A DNA stretch of 64,000 nucleotides from Magnetococcales bacterium (GTDB lineage Bacteria > Pseudomonadota > Magnetococcia > Magnetococcales > JADFWU01), in contig JADFWU010000010.1 of the NCBI GenBank assembly GCA_015234045.1, positions 21,632 through 85,631 on the forward strand, given 5' to 3'. Positions 1 to 9,482 of the stretch are shown here, piece by piece. The position numbers and the translations under genes were made by a program. The stretch's first letter is position 1, and the number at the start of each line of letters is the position of its first letter. The notes below the pieces were generated by a model that saw only the letters and a program-made list of their open reading frames with translations, made no database searches and had not been told where the DNA came from.

Positions 1-90
1 CATTGTAAATTTTCCATGTTGCCGATAGGATTCACACTCTTCTTCTCAGTTGGTTGCCCGCCTCATTCATAATGTCAAGGTTTCACTCAC

Positions 91-966
91 ATGATTGATC
101 AATTAAAGAAATTTTATTATTTTTTGTTACAGGAAAAAGAGACCCGTAACCAAGTTGGTTTGCTACGCAACTATCTGAATTCTGGACAGTCTCTTAATCT
201 CGTACATCAGATGGGGCGTGTTGGATCAATGACATTGATCAGAACCATTGAGGCTGTCAATTCCGGTGTGCCAGTATGGCACTCACACTACCTGCATCCA
301 AAACAGCTTGAAGAGAACTGGGCGATGCGTAAAAAGCATCAGTTCTATATTTGGCAACGCCACATGCGTATTGCCCAGGTACTTTCTCAGGAAATACAGA
401 ATAAGTCATTGGATAAACGGACTTGGAATATTGTCACCGTAGTGCGGGAACCGGTCAGTCGAAATATGTCCACTTATTTTCTAGGATTGGATAATCATCA
501 TTTGGCGGGTATCTATGAAAAACAGGAAAAGAGAGAAGCAGATATTGATATGGTAGTGAATGATTTCATGGCCTTTTCCAGGGATCTGGAAACGCTACAT
601 GAAACATGGTTTGATCAAGAAATCAAAGCGTTGTTTGATATTGATGTGTATGATTACCCCTTTCCAACCGATCAAGGCTATCTCATCATTAATAAAGGAT
701 CGGTCAATCTGCTCATTTTGAAATTGGAACAGATGGATTCCTGTCTTCTCGCTGCATTGGAGGCCTTTTTTAATCAGAAAGCCAATCAGCAGGTTGATAT
801 GCATCGGACAGAGAAAGATGATCGTGCTGGTGTGTTTTACAAGCAGTTTAAAAAGCATATTTCTTTTGAAACGGAATATCTCGATCAATACTATAATGGT
901 CGATATATGAAACACTTTTATAGTGCTGAAGAAATTGATGGATTTCGTCAACGTTGGTCACAATAA
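91..966 (+). CDS. NKWYS/sulfotransferase-like surface polysaccharide protein
   Basis: A 291-residue soluble protein. It has a sulfotransferase-type 5'-phosphosulfate loop (GRVGSMTL, residues 42-49) and a second conserved block, VVREPVSRNMS, near residues 117-127, which resembles the 3'-phosphate-binding segment. The C-terminal YMKHFYSAEEI segment is also typical of this fold. The pattern fits the 'putative capsular polysaccharide synthesis' (NKWYS) family, which is thought to modify surface glycans. Its place at the edge of a polysaccharide locus agrees. It converges on the O-ligase gene with only 23 bases between the stop codons. The donor and acceptor cannot be read from sequence; a PAPS-dependent sulfotransferase role is inference. 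Confidence 0.7.
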   Translation: MIDQLKKFYYFLLQEKETRNQVGLLRNYLNSGQSLNLVHQMGRVGSMTLIRTIEAVNSGVPVWHSHYLHPKQLEENWAMRKKHQFYIWQRHMRIAQVLSQEIQNKSLDKRTWNIVTVVREPVSRNMSTYFLGLDNHHLAGIYEKQEKREADIDMVVNDFMAFSRDLETLHETWFDQEIKALFDIDVYDYPFPTDQGYLIINKGSVNLLILKLEQMDSCLLAALEAFFNQKANQQVDMHRTEKDDRAGVFYKQFKKHISFETEYLDQYYNGRYMKHFYSAEEIDGFRQRWSQ

Positions 967-989
967 ATATAGAAGTACGTTAACACGCT

Positions 990-2492
990 CTACCGTGGGA
1001 AAATCGATTTGAAGTCTTCTTGACTCGGCTTTTTTCGTGCAGATGGTTCAATTTTGGAAGAAGAAACAGGCCAAGTTTTCGGCCTCATCAGTTTAGACTT
1101 GGTATCGTACGGTTTTTGGGTGCGTGAAGGAATAGTTTGACCTGAAAAAATTGAGGTTTCTGTTTTGATCATCGGGCTAATAACAGTAGAATGTCGCGGC
1201 GCTTCTTGTGAGAGTTTATGGCTAACAAATGACTTTAAGATGACAAGTATCGAAATGAAGTGGTATGGAAGGTCAAAATATGCCAATCCAAGAAATATTC
1301 CCGATGCCCAATAGCCAACCAATCCAATCTGGATAGATGTGGCCATTTCAGAAGCCCATTTCAAGTCAGGTCTTCTTTTAGTGCGGCGCAGGACCCAAGA
1401 ACCACTTCGGAATGCTAATAAATGCAAGGATATAAATATGAAAAATCCGCCCCATCCTTGTTCACCAATAACTTCAAAATAAATACTATGAGAGTCATGC
1501 AGCATCCAGGGGGCTGGTGCGTATTTCAAGAAAAGAAAATATTGAAAAGTTTGGAATCCACCGCCAAAAGGGATGTGGTCGTTGGCAAGATTGACGGCAA
1601 ATTTCCACGCATTGAGTCGTCCAAGGCTGGATGTGTCAAGTATGGAATTTGAAGCAATAATTGCTGTACTAACAGTCTGTTGATCTGATTGTAACAGATC
1701 CATGCGGGCTTTCCAGCGATCAGGCATGAAATGATTGGTAGAAAAGGCAATGACTGCAAACGAGACCAATAAGGTAAGACGCCGTGGCGTTTTTAACCAG
1801 AAAAAGACCGCAAGAACCGCTAAACCCAAAAATCCACCACGAGAATATGTACCTAAAATAGCCAGAATACACATGATGGCTAATATTATTAAAGATATTT
1901 TACCTAGGCGGTTTTTTGTTTGAGTGAATAGATAACGAATAAGAGGCACAGTCATAACCAGTGCCAATGCAAGGCCGTTATTGTCGTGGAAAAAACTGCC
2001 AGGAGGGCCATAAACACGATGGAATCCACCGGTTAATACCGAAAAAATGGCTCCTTTCCATCCCCAAAAGCAAATAGAAATAACAACAACCCAAATAATT
2101 CTATGTAGCCATTTTTGATCAGTTATTAGCATATATGTTGCCAATATCATGACCTGAATTTTCATAAAGCGCTGCCATTCCCAGTTTGCACCCGTAGGAT
2201 TGTACGCATTAAGAGTTGTTATGGTTATCCAAATCATAAACATCACGGATAATATTGTAATAGCATTTATTGGTGGACGACGGGCAATGGTCTCATCTTT
2301 GGAAAAAATAACACCAAGAATGGTCACGATGGCGATAATATAAACAAAGCGGAAATCGTAGGCAAAACCCCAGGTTAATCGATGCGGACTCATATAGCTT
2401 ACCCATGTCCACATTAAAAGGCCGATACGAGGCTGCGAAAAGCAGACCGGTAGCATGCCGAATATGAACAGTGTCAAAACTAAGTCACGCAT
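990..2492 (-). CDS. Wzy_C-type O-antigen/O-glycosylation ligase, exosortase-A-associated type
   Basis: A 500-residue polytopic inner-membrane protein with about ten hydrophobic segments and a polar cytoplasmic tail of about 70 residues. The N-terminal pattern (MRDLVLTLFIFGMLP, then GLLMWTWVSYMSPHRL near residues 24-39) is the signature of the putative O-glycosylation ligase found in exosortase A / PEP-CTERM exopolysaccharide loci. The periplasmic loop with YSRGGFLGL and the later HDSHSIYFEVIGEQGW block are the Wzy_C/WaaL hallmarks. It would join or polymerise lipid-linked glycans in the periplasm. It is the last gene of the leftward glycan cluster. Family assignment is firm; whether it acts as polymerase or ligase is open. 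Confidence 0.85.
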   Translation of the reverse strand: MRDLVLTLFIFGMLPVCFSQPRIGLLMWTWVSYMSPHRLTWGFAYDFRFVYIIAIVTILGVIFSKDETIARRPPINAITILSVMFMIWITITTLNAYNPTGANWEWQRFMKIQVMILATYMLITDQKWLHRIIWVVVISICFWGWKGAIFSVLTGGFHRVYGPPGSFFHDNNGLALALVMTVPLIRYLFTQTKNRLGKISLIILAIMCILAILGTYSRGGFLGLAVLAVFFWLKTPRRLTLLVSFAVIAFSTNHFMPDRWKARMDLLQSDQQTVSTAIIASNSILDTSSLGRLNAWKFAVNLANDHIPFGGGFQTFQYFLFLKYAPAPWMLHDSHSIYFEVIGEQGWGGFFIFISLHLLAFRSGSWVLRRTKRRPDLKWASEMATSIQIGLVGYWASGIFLGLAYFDLPYHFISILVILKSFVSHKLSQEAPRHSTVISPMIKTETSIFSGQTIPSRTQKPYDTKSKLMRPKTWPVSSSKIEPSARKKPSQEDFKSIFPR

Positions 2493-2599
2493 GATGGAGG
2501 AGTCTCATTGTTATCTTATTTGGGGGCTTGTTCAGAGACAGTGTATCTCAAAATAAACGCTGTTTAAGTGAGTCTACGGCACTCAAGCAGAAGAAGCAT

Positions 2600-3784
2600 T
2601 TATTTTTTTTCAATAATTGATCGGAAAAGTGCCAGCTGACCATCCGTTGTATCCTGCCAGGAGAATTGTTCAGCATGGTGTCTTGTTTCAGAACTGTTTG
2701 GTTTGTTTAAGAAAAGTGTGTTTACGCCAGCAGTAACACCAGCAGGTGATCGTTCAGGCATGAGTACGCCAGCTGCTTGATTGGTCACGACCTCCGGTGT
2801 GCCCCAGACATTGGAGGCGACAACAGGTGTGCCGCACGCCATGGATTCCAACAGAACATTAGCCCAACCTTCCCGGCTGGATGCCAAAATGAGCGCATCC
2901 GCAGCTCGGTAACAATCGGGTAACTGTTCCTGTGGTAATGCACCAAGGAAACGCACACGATCAGAAACCTGACATTGATCTGCCAACGCCCGAAGTGAAT
3001 TCTCTTCAGGGCCACTCCCTGCAATCAACAGGTCAGTATCAGGTAGATCCATGAGTGCTTTAATGGCCAGATCATGCCCTTTTCGAGTGATAAGGTGACC
3101 GACAGAAAGCAGAGTGCGTCGGGTTAACGACAATGCCTGACGGGCTTGTTGGCGGTCGCCAGGCTGGAAGCGGACCAGATCAACACCATTACGCAGTACG
3201 GTGACTTTTCGAGCATCAATACCCAGCTCAACCAGCGACTCTTTCAATGCAGCACAAACGGTTATCATGCCAGCAGAGTGTTCAGCAGCCCATTTGATCA
3301 TACGGCGGGGCAGAGCATATTTTGGTATCAGGTTAATATCAGTGCCACGTGCCGTAATCACTACGGGAACACCGAGTTGTTTACCCAACCAAGCGGCAGC
3401 AACACCATCTGGATAGAAATAGTGTGCATCAATTACCTGAAAAGGAAATATGTTTTTATGTATATGAAATAGTGATTTAGCCACTGAAAGCGCCATCAAC
3501 ATGGGTGCTGCACTCATGCCGATTTTGGGAATGACGGGATAGCGTGGATGGCTAACGGGTACGTTGTCCAAACAATGGTCCTGGGCTGAGATTTTGGCAA
3601 ATTGTCCATAATCACCAAACCGAGAATGGGACCACGGAAACCATGGCACAGGTGCCATTACTCGGCTGTCAATCTGGCCACTTTGACGAAGATATCCTAA
3701 ACGGGTTTGGACGAATATACCGTGTGTTTTCTGTATTTTGTTTGGGAATAGTGTGCTGAATGTCAATATTTTAAGGTTGGACAT
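2600..3784 (-). CDS. Glycosyltransferase family 4
   Basis: A GT-B glycosyltransferase of about 394 residues. The N-terminal acceptor domain has the THGIFVQTRL motif and the C-terminal domain has LSVGHLITRKGHDLAIKAL and the EGWANVLLESMACGTPVV segment with the E-x7-E nucleotide-sugar contacts of GT4 enzymes. I place the start at the ATG at 3784, preceded by GGAG at about ten bases, not at the upstream TTG at 3826, which would add 14 unconserved residues. The enzyme would transfer a sugar from an NDP-donor to a lipid-linked acceptor on the cytoplasmic face. Donor specificity is unknown. Confidence 0.85.
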   Translation of the reverse strand: MSNLKILTFSTLFPNKIQKTHGIFVQTRLGYLRQSGQIDSRVMAPVPWFPWSHSRFGDYGQFAKISAQDHCLDNVPVSHPRYPVIPKIGMSAAPMLMALSVAKSLFHIHKNIFPFQVIDAHYFYPDGVAAAWLGKQLGVPVVITARGTDINLIPKYALPRRMIKWAAEHSAGMITVCAALKESLVELGIDARKVTVLRNGVDLVRFQPGDRQQARQALSLTRRTLLSVGHLITRKGHDLAIKALMDLPDTDLLIAGSGPEENSLRALADQCQVSDRVRFLGALPQEQLPDCYRAADALILASSREGWANVLLESMACGTPVVASNVWGTPEVVTNQAAGVLMPERSPAGVTAGVNTLFLNKPNSSETRHHAEQFSWQDTTDGQLALFRSIIEKK

Positions 3785-3871
3785 GAATGATTTGCTCCAA
3801 AATACAGATAGTCGTTCGCTTTTCAATCGATTGTGAAAGAGGGATGATGAATGAAAAGAGTGTTGTTTTAA

Positions 3872-4807
3872 TTATTGTTCAGTATTGTTCTTTCTTATAA
3901 TAAACAGGGGGCGTGATTTTTGTTCATCATAAACTTTTGATAAATATACTGCAATAACACCAAGGCTGCAAAGAATTGCGCCACCAATAATGATGATAAG
4001 TAAAATGATGGTGGTGAATCCATCCGCTGCAATACCAATAAAATAATTATATAATGTATGAAGCCCAAGAGCTATTCCTGAAATAACAGTAAAAAGGCCA
4101 ATCCAAGCAATCAGTATCAATGGACGTGAAGAAAAGGCGATAATATTGTTTGCAGAATATTTAATAAGATTCCAAGTTGACCATTTGCTTTTTCCACCAC
4201 CAAGCCGTTCTTCAACATTGAAGTATAGTTCAATGGATCGGTAGCCTACCCACGCGACCAATCCCCTGAAAAAACGATTTCTTTCAGGAAAACTGTTTAT
4301 AACATCAACGACTTGTCGATCCAACAACTTGAAATCGGAAGAGCGGCTCATATCCTTGCCAGTGGCATCACCAAGCAACATATAAAAAAGTTTGGCAAAT
4401 AGGCGGTATGATGCGCCTTCCTTGCCCCGTTTAGCCTTTATGGCATCGACAATATCGTAACCGTCTTGCCAATGTTTGATCATATCAGGGATCAACGAGG
4501 GTGGGTGTTGCATGTCTGCATCCATGAGAATAACCGCTTGGCCTGTAGCGACTTCCAGGCCAGCTGCCAGCGCAGCCTCTTTGCCAAAACATCGGGATAG
4601 AGAGACGTAATGCACGCGGGAATCCGATGCCGCAACGTGTTGCACATGGATGGCGGTTTCATCTTGTGAACCATCGTCAACAACAATGATGTCAAAGTGC
4701 TCAGTTATCGGTACAAGTATATTGATCACGGTGGCCAGACTGGACGCAATGATTGCTTCCTCATTATGGGCCGGAATGATGATAGAGATATGGGGAGTGT
4801 CTTTCAT
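3872..4807 (-). CDS. Family 2 glycosyltransferase, DPM1/GtrB type
   Basis: The N-terminal GT-A domain begins ISIIIPAHNEE and carries IVVDDGSQDET and the metal-binding ILMDADMQHPP (DxD-type) motif, followed by the acceptor loop with RSSDFKLLDR. Two hydrophobic C-terminal hairpin helices follow. This is the layout of bactoprenyl-phosphate glucosyl/mannosyl transferases (GtrB, ArnC, DPM1), which make undecaprenyl-phosphate sugars. The ATG at 4807 is preferred over the longer ORF start at 4855, which adds 16 hydrophobic residues. Two GtrA-like proteins encoded just upstream in the same block are the expected flippase partners, so a GtrA/GtrB-type sugar-donor pathway is likely. Confidence 0.85.
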   Translation of the reverse strand: MKDTPHISIIIPAHNEEAIIASSLATVINILVPITEHFDIIVVDDGSQDETAIHVQHVAASDSRVHYVSLSRCFGKEAALAAGLEVATGQAVILMDADMQHPPSLIPDMIKHWQDGYDIVDAIKAKRGKEGASYRLFAKLFYMLLGDATGKDMSRSSDFKLLDRQVVDVINSFPERNRFFRGLVAWVGYRSIELYFNVEERLGGGKSKWSTWNLIKYSANNIIAFSSRPLILIAWIGLFTVISGIALGLHTLYNYFIGIAADGFTTIILLIIIIGGAILCSLGVIAVYLSKVYDEQKSRPLFIIRKNNTEQ

Positions 4808-4904
4808 CAGCTTAGTATACCCATTTACCAATAATACTGAGAAGAAAAAAGGCACAGCAAGAGGTCTCTCTCCGCTGTGCAGCCATGAAATATTTACATT
4901 AAAA

Positions 4905-5774
4905 TCAAGCGCGTTGGGCGATCATTGCCAAAGAGGTGCCCGGAATCCAGATTGGCACGGTTTGCAACGCCTCAGGAAGTGATAATCCTGCGAAGCCTGC
5001 CAATATGTCTAATGGAAAAGCGTGTGGATAGGCGATTCTTTGTACGTTTGTGAATCCATTACGCTCAAAAAGGGTGCGTAAATCCGTTTCATTCAGATAG
5101 AGCAGATGTTCGGGAATTTTAAAAGAGGGCCAACGTGTACCTAAGAGAGGTCGCATCCAGCTACCTCGGTCCGGGACAACGATAGCGGCGAAGCCATCGG
5201 GCGCAAGTCGTTGTGCGATACCTGAAAGAAAGGGATCAGGATCATAAACATGTTCAAGGACTTGAATCGCTGCAATCAGATCGAATGGACCGTCTGGTGC
5301 TTGTTCAATACCACCAACCAGAACCGAATCCGCATAGGCTGAGGCTTCAGAAGCAGCCTCAGTACTTAAATCCATTCCAATACGTTCATCAAAATAGCCT
5401 TCAGATGCCCTCAGAAACCAGCCAAGTCCAGAGCCCAGTTCCAACAAACGTCCACCAAGACAGCCTCGACGTTCAAGGCGTTTTAAAAATGATTGAAAAG
5501 TACGTGACAGTGAGCGCTCTTGTTTTCGATAGTCCTGATAGTTGGCCCCATCAAAGTAAGCCAACTGTGCATAGCGTTCTGCCATGGCCTGCTCTTTGAG
5601 CCGTGGATGCAGATAAAGGGTGCCGCACTCCATACACCAAGCCGCTGTAAAGGGTGGTTCAAAGCGATAGCCTTCACGCCGCTTAGACGAACCACATATT
5701 GGACAGCCAGTGTACTCATAGGGCGTATCCGTCTCTGGCGCGCCATCAATATTTTCATTTGTGTCAGTAGGCAT
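4905..5774 (-). CDS. Zinc-ribbon class I SAM methyltransferase
   Basis: The N-terminus has a CPIC...CMEC zinc ribbon (cysteines near residues 24, 27, 47 and 50). A class I Rossmann methyltransferase follows, with motif I LLELGSGLGWFL near residues 119-130 and LIAAIQVLEHVYDP as the motif IV region. This domain pair is common in polysaccharide loci, where such enzymes methylate sugars or modify glycan ends. It lies one base from the downstream end of the GtrA gene at 5776, so both are probably on one transcript. The substrate is not evident. Confidence 0.8.
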   Translation of the reverse strand: MPTDTNENIDGAPETDTPYEYTGCPICGSSKRREGYRFEPPFTAAWCMECGTLYLHPRLKEQAMAERYAQLAYFDGANYQDYRKQERSLSRTFQSFLKRLERRGCLGGRLLELGSGLGWFLRASEGYFDERIGMDLSTEAASEASAYADSVLVGGIEQAPDGPFDLIAAIQVLEHVYDPDPFLSGIAQRLAPDGFAAIVVPDRGSWMRPLLGTRWPSFKIPEHLLYLNETDLRTLFERNGFTNVQRIAYPHAFPLDILAGFAGLSLPEALQTVPIWIPGTSLAMIAQRA

Positions 5775-5775
5775 A

Positions 5776-6264
5776 TCAGTATCGTGATTGGGCTGAAGGA
5801 GAAGGGGTTGGTTTGAATGTCCAGTAATAATTCAAAATAAAATTGTTGATGGGAATCAGGACAATGACAATCCCCTGTCCGATCAGATAGTGGAGATTGA
5901 AGGTGATCGTCGTCAAGTGCATGCAGCCAGCATTCAATGCCAAGCCAATACAGGAAATAATAACATAGCGATACAGTGCTGTGCTCGCAATTTCCCGTGT
6001 ATCAAACGTCCAGTGTTTGTTTATGTGAAAGGTCACAACAACCGTCACAATGAAGCCGACTGTGGTTGACAAGGTAGGATTGAGGTCCAGCCATTGAACC
6101 AGTAAAACCAGAATACCCGTGTGGAGGGTTGCGCCCAATACGCCTGCAATACCATATCGTACCATTTGTTTCAGCAAGTGTGATTGGTCTTGAGTGGCGG
6201 ATAGCTCTGCTTTCTTGATGGTATTCATATCAGTCAATATTGAGCGCCTTTTTATGTGGATCAT
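5776..6264 (-). CDS. GtrA family membrane protein (first copy)
   Basis: About 162 residues with four hydrophobic segments: GIAGVLGATLHTGILVLLV, TTVGFIVTVVVTFHINK, YVIISCIGLALNAGC and GIVIVLIPINNFILNY. It carries the GtrA/DPMS signatures HINKHWTF and NYYWTF. GtrA proteins are thought to flip undecaprenyl-phosphate-linked sugars. The ATG at 6264 is chosen because it overlaps the upstream gene's TGA in an ATGA and has a GGGG stretch about eight bases upstream; the ATG at 6228 is an alternative without a clear ribosome site. Confidence 0.8.
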   Translation of the reverse strand: MIHIKRRSILTDMNTIKKAELSATQDQSHLLKQMVRYGIAGVLGATLHTGILVLLVQWLDLNPTLSTTVGFIVTVVVTFHINKHWTFDTREIASTALYRYVIISCIGLALNAGCMHLTTITFNLHYLIGQGIVIVLIPINNFILNYYWTFKPTPSPSAQSRY

Positions 6265-6728
6265 CGTGCCCCAAAAGTCCACAGATGATGCACGATATAT
6301 GTCTGAATCGGTGTGATTACCTGTGCCAGAATCAAGGCGGGCAGATAATGCAATTGAAACCATTCAATACCAATAGCCACGATAGTATTTAACGAGATCA
6401 GGCTGAGAAGTGTGGCGATCACAAATCGAGGCAGCTCGAATCGGTGGCTGGCATCACTTTGAAAGGCCCAATATTTATTTCCCGCATAGGAAACAAGGGC
6501 AGCAATTATGGAACTGGCAAGATTGGCAGCATGCACCCAGAGATCCAGCCATTCAACAAAGACATAAATACAACCAATATGGGTCAGAGAAGCCAGAATA
6601 CCGGTTATGCCAAAACGCCAGCCCTGCATAAAATGGATACGCATGGTGGCGGAGGATATACCAAAAATCGAGCCAACCCGGATTGCAATTCTGAGTATCA
6701 CGCTATCATGTACAGCCACTCTATTCAT
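6261..6728 (-). CDS. GtrA family membrane protein (second copy)
   Basis: A 155-residue protein with four membrane segments and the GtrA motifs GWRFGITGILASLTH, YAGNKYWAF and HHLWTF. It is clearly divergent from the neighbouring GtrA copy, not a recent duplicate. It ends in an ATGA overlap with that gene, indicating translational coupling. Two adjacent GtrA genes may form a heteromeric flippase or act on two donors; this is inference. Confidence 0.8.
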   Translation of the reverse strand: MNRVAVHDSVILRIAIRVGSIFGISSATMRIHFMQGWRFGITGILASLTHIGCIYVFVEWLDLWVHAANLASSIIAALVSYAGNKYWAFQSDASHRFELPRFVIATLLSLISLNTIVAIGIEWFQLHYLPALILAQVITPIQTYIVHHLWTFGAR

Positions 6729-6743
6729 CTGGTTGACTACGCT

Positions 6744-8198
6744 CTAAGGCTTTTCAGTGGGTTGAAGGTATAGTTTTTCAAAGCCAAAATAGCGGGCAAT
6801 GTCTCCATTTTGCCATGAGTCGGGTTGATCAATAATATCCCCAAAAAATAGCAACTTAGGCTTGCTTTGTAAGGGCTTCCAGTATACATCCTTTGCGCCA
6901 GTATCCAATGCATTTCCAACCTGTTCAAAACGTTCAGTATAGCTATTTCTATAGGACCAGGCCGGTCCAGTAAGCGAGTAGATCCCTGTCAATAGATTGT
7001 TGGGTGGCAGTAGAAATCTATCACCGGGCACAAAACAGGCTAAAATGAACAGAATTGGCATGATACGCGCGGTGCTCAGACGCTCAAATCGTGTTTTTAC
7101 GCCGCGATTGATCCAGGCGGCGACAAATAGATGAAGTTGAGTAAACCAGAGAACGAGGAAGATGAAATAGACTTGATTTGCCGCGCGTTTGGGCATTTCC
7201 AAGCCGACCGCAGCTGGAATGAACCATGAAAACCAGATGACACCGGGTAGCAGTATCATGGCTAATAACCAATGGTGGATACGCACTTTTTGAAAAAAGT
7301 GGTGGCCATCCACTACTTTGGCGGCAAAGGGTAACAGAATGAGACTGGAAACCAGTAACAGCGGGCTGCACACCCAGGAAAGATAGTAGCGACCACTCCA
7401 ATGAATACTGTCGATAATGGCTGGAATGAGTTGGAATGTTTCCGTTGAAGAGGCGGCTTGGGCCACTTCCATGCGGTTCCACATGGCAGGGGATAAAAAC
7501 GGTATGGGCAGGCAGAGTATGGCGGTGATTAGACACGTCAACCAAAGCCACGCTGATGGGCTTTGCATGCGTCGGGAAATGAGGGTTCCAAAGAACAGGC
7601 TTGTGCCAAGAAAAAAGATGAGAATTTCATTGGTGCCGATGGCGCAAACGGTACACACAATGGCAATAAGCGCATAAATAAAGCGGGCGGGTGATGTGGT
7701 TCGACCAAAATTGAAAAGCGATGACAGAATCAGCAGAAATAGAATAGTGCCGGTATGGTAGCCAAAAGCACCGCTGGCCCAATACAGTCCTGATGCAGGG
7801 CGGGGCATGTGAATAAAATAGATCAGAATCAGGCAAAGTACGCCAAAAGAGACCCATCCCCGTGGAAAACGATTATCACCATATCCCATAGAGCGTGCCA
7901 AGGCGCGTAAAGGCAGAAAAAATGCGGCTATCACTAGAATAGGCAGGGCATGATACGCATCCAGGGCTGTGAATGGGTCAAACTGTTTGGCAATTGTGCT
8001 CATTACATAGCCGATGAAGGTAACCTGGAAATAACGGCCATTATGAGTTTGATAGAGGTGGCTGACTTTATCAAATAGATCGAATTCACGGAACTCGGTC
8101 ATGAATCCATAATCATCCAAAGTAGGAAAGGCCGCTAGCCCCAGCAATAGAAAAACACCGAAAGCCAGTGGAACAAAAATGAGAATGGGACGATTCAT
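6744..8198 (-). CDS. DUF6056-like polytopic membrane protein, possible GT-C glycosyltransferase
   Basis: A 484-residue inner-membrane protein with about ten to twelve hydrophobic segments. The first periplasmic loop contains LDDYGF and later HNGRYFQV, an acidic/NGRY pattern typical of DUF6056 and related GT-C-fold enzymes, where a loop-1 Asp pair is catalytic. A soluble C-terminal tail of about 90 residues follows. As the first gene of the leftward operon, beside GtrA and GtrB-like genes, it could be the third member of the triad, transferring a lipid-linked sugar to the glycan outside the membrane. That role is inferred from context only. Confidence 0.65.
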   Translation of the reverse strand: MNRPILIFVPLAFGVFLLLGLAAFPTLDDYGFMTEFREFDLFDKVSHLYQTHNGRYFQVTFIGYVMSTIAKQFDPFTALDAYHALPILVIAAFFLPLRALARSMGYGDNRFPRGWVSFGVLCLILIYFIHMPRPASGLYWASGAFGYHTGTILFLLILSSLFNFGRTTSPARFIYALIAIVCTVCAIGTNEILIFFLGTSLFFGTLISRRMQSPSAWLWLTCLITAILCLPIPFLSPAMWNRMEVAQAASSTETFQLIPAIIDSIHWSGRYYLSWVCSPLLLVSSLILLPFAAKVVDGHHFFQKVRIHHWLLAMILLPGVIWFSWFIPAAVGLEMPKRAANQVYFIFLVLWFTQLHLFVAAWINRGVKTRFERLSTARIMPILFILACFVPGDRFLLPPNNLLTGIYSLTGPAWSYRNSYTERFEQVGNALDTGAKDVYWKPLQSKPKLLFFGDIIDQPDSWQNGDIARYFGFEKLYLQPTEKP

Positions 8199-8666
8199 AA
8201 TGTGCTACCTGTATGATTTTGATGGATGATTCATATTTACATATTATTACCGGTTTCTCTGTCGGATCACAACCTGATTTTGTCCGCAGTTCTTTGTGTC
8301 GTGCAGTCATGGTAGAAATACAATGTTATTGATTTTTCACTTAATTACACGCTATTCAAACTGTCTGTGAATCAGTGCCAATAGTATGCGACAGTGACAC
8401 CATCGGGTTTGTTTTCTTGACATTTTGCTGAAAAAAACACTTAATCATCAGGGTTTGTTCGTCTTAGCTTATAGATACGTGTTTCCTGATGTTTTTCACG
8501 CTCTTTTCAATAGATTCTAATCAATGGGGAAGGGGTGAAGAGGCGAACAGGGCATAGGAATTGCTTTCCCTTCCTTTTAGCTTTGCATGATTTAATGATG
8601 ATGGCGATAACCCTCCAGGAATAGTTTATAAATGGAAAAAAACCAAGCCCCTCAGAGGCACAGTCA
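8199..8666. promoter_or_regulatory. Divergent intergenic region between the two glycan operons
   Basis: These 468 non-coding bases separate the leftward operon from the rightward wzm/wzt operon, so both promoters should lie here. A rightward -35-like TTGACA sits at 8417-8422 with a weak CTTAAT 17 bases further on. No other convincing element or gene was seen. The region is AT-rich. Confidence 0.4.
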
Positions 8667-9479
8667 ATGATGGCTCACACAAAAGGTGTTTATCAAAGTA
8701 CAGGCCGAGATGGTGGATTTAATCAGTTTATTTTTCTGGTTACTTCATTGGTGTTGCGTGAGTTCAAAGGTCAATACAGGCGGGCGTTCCTAGGACCAAT
8801 ATGGGCGCTGATTAAGCCTATTGGTTACATGATGGTATTCATCTTTTTACGTGGTGTGTTTGATATCAAAAGCGATGGGGCACCCTTTGCCCTGTTTACT
8901 TTTTGTGCACTGGTGCCTTGGACCTTTTTCAATACCGCTCTTTCTCGTTGTGCACCATCGGTTGTTTCCAATGGCATGATCCTGAAAAAAGCGGATATCC
9001 CTCGGGAAATCTTTCCGATTGCCACTGTGGGTATTGCGTTGTTTGACCTGTTGATCTCCATGATCGTTCTGGTGGGGATGCTGGTTTGGTACGAAGCGCC
9101 CGCATTTGGTTGGAATTTGATCTGGTTGCCGATTCTTATTCTTTTGACAGGGCTGATGGCCTTGGGCATGGGGTTTGGCGCGGCTTTGATTGCCACTGTC
9201 CGGCGGGATATCGTTTTTGCCATGCCTTTTATGATGCAGTTTTGGATGTTGGCCAGTCCGGTGATGTATCCGTTGAGCCAAGTACCTGAACGTTGGCACA
9301 GTATTGTGGTGATTAATCCCATGGTGGGTATCATCGAGGGATTTAGAAACGTTCTGATCCATGGTAAAGCTCCAGATATGGATTTGCTCTCTGTATCTAT
9401 CATCGTAACTGTGGTTGTTTGGGTAGTTTTTCTACCGCTCTACCATCAAATGTCCAAATATTTTTCAGACGTGCTATAG
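8667..9479 (+). CDS. wzm: ABC-2 type polysaccharide export permease (Wzm/KpsM-like)
   Basis: A 270-residue permease with six hydrophobic segments and the ABC-2 signatures REFKGQYRRAFLGPIW near the N-terminus, LVPWTFF, and ASPVMYPLSQVP followed by NPMVGIIEGFR. It is the membrane subunit of an exporter for undecaprenyl-linked polysaccharide. The start could be ATG 8667 or the adjacent ATG 8670. It is followed after three bases by its ATPase gene. Confidence 0.9.
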   Translation: MMAHTKGVYQSTGRDGGFNQFIFLVTSLVLREFKGQYRRAFLGPIWALIKPIGYMMVFIFLRGVFDIKSDGAPFALFTFCALVPWTFFNTALSRCAPSVVSNGMILKKADIPREIFPIATVGIALFDLLISMIVLVGMLVWYEAPAFGWNLIWLPILILLTGLMALGMGFGAALIATVRRDIVFAMPFMMQFWMLASPVMYPLSQVPERWHSIVVINPMVGIIEGFRNVLIHGKAPDMDLLSVSIIVTVVVWVVFLPLYHQMSKYFSDVL

Positions 9480-9482
9480 ATT

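Noticed and set aside
8825-9403. Long minus-strand ORFs opposite the wzm gene
   Set aside because: They are in the shadow of a clear ABC-2 permease and show no family features of their own.
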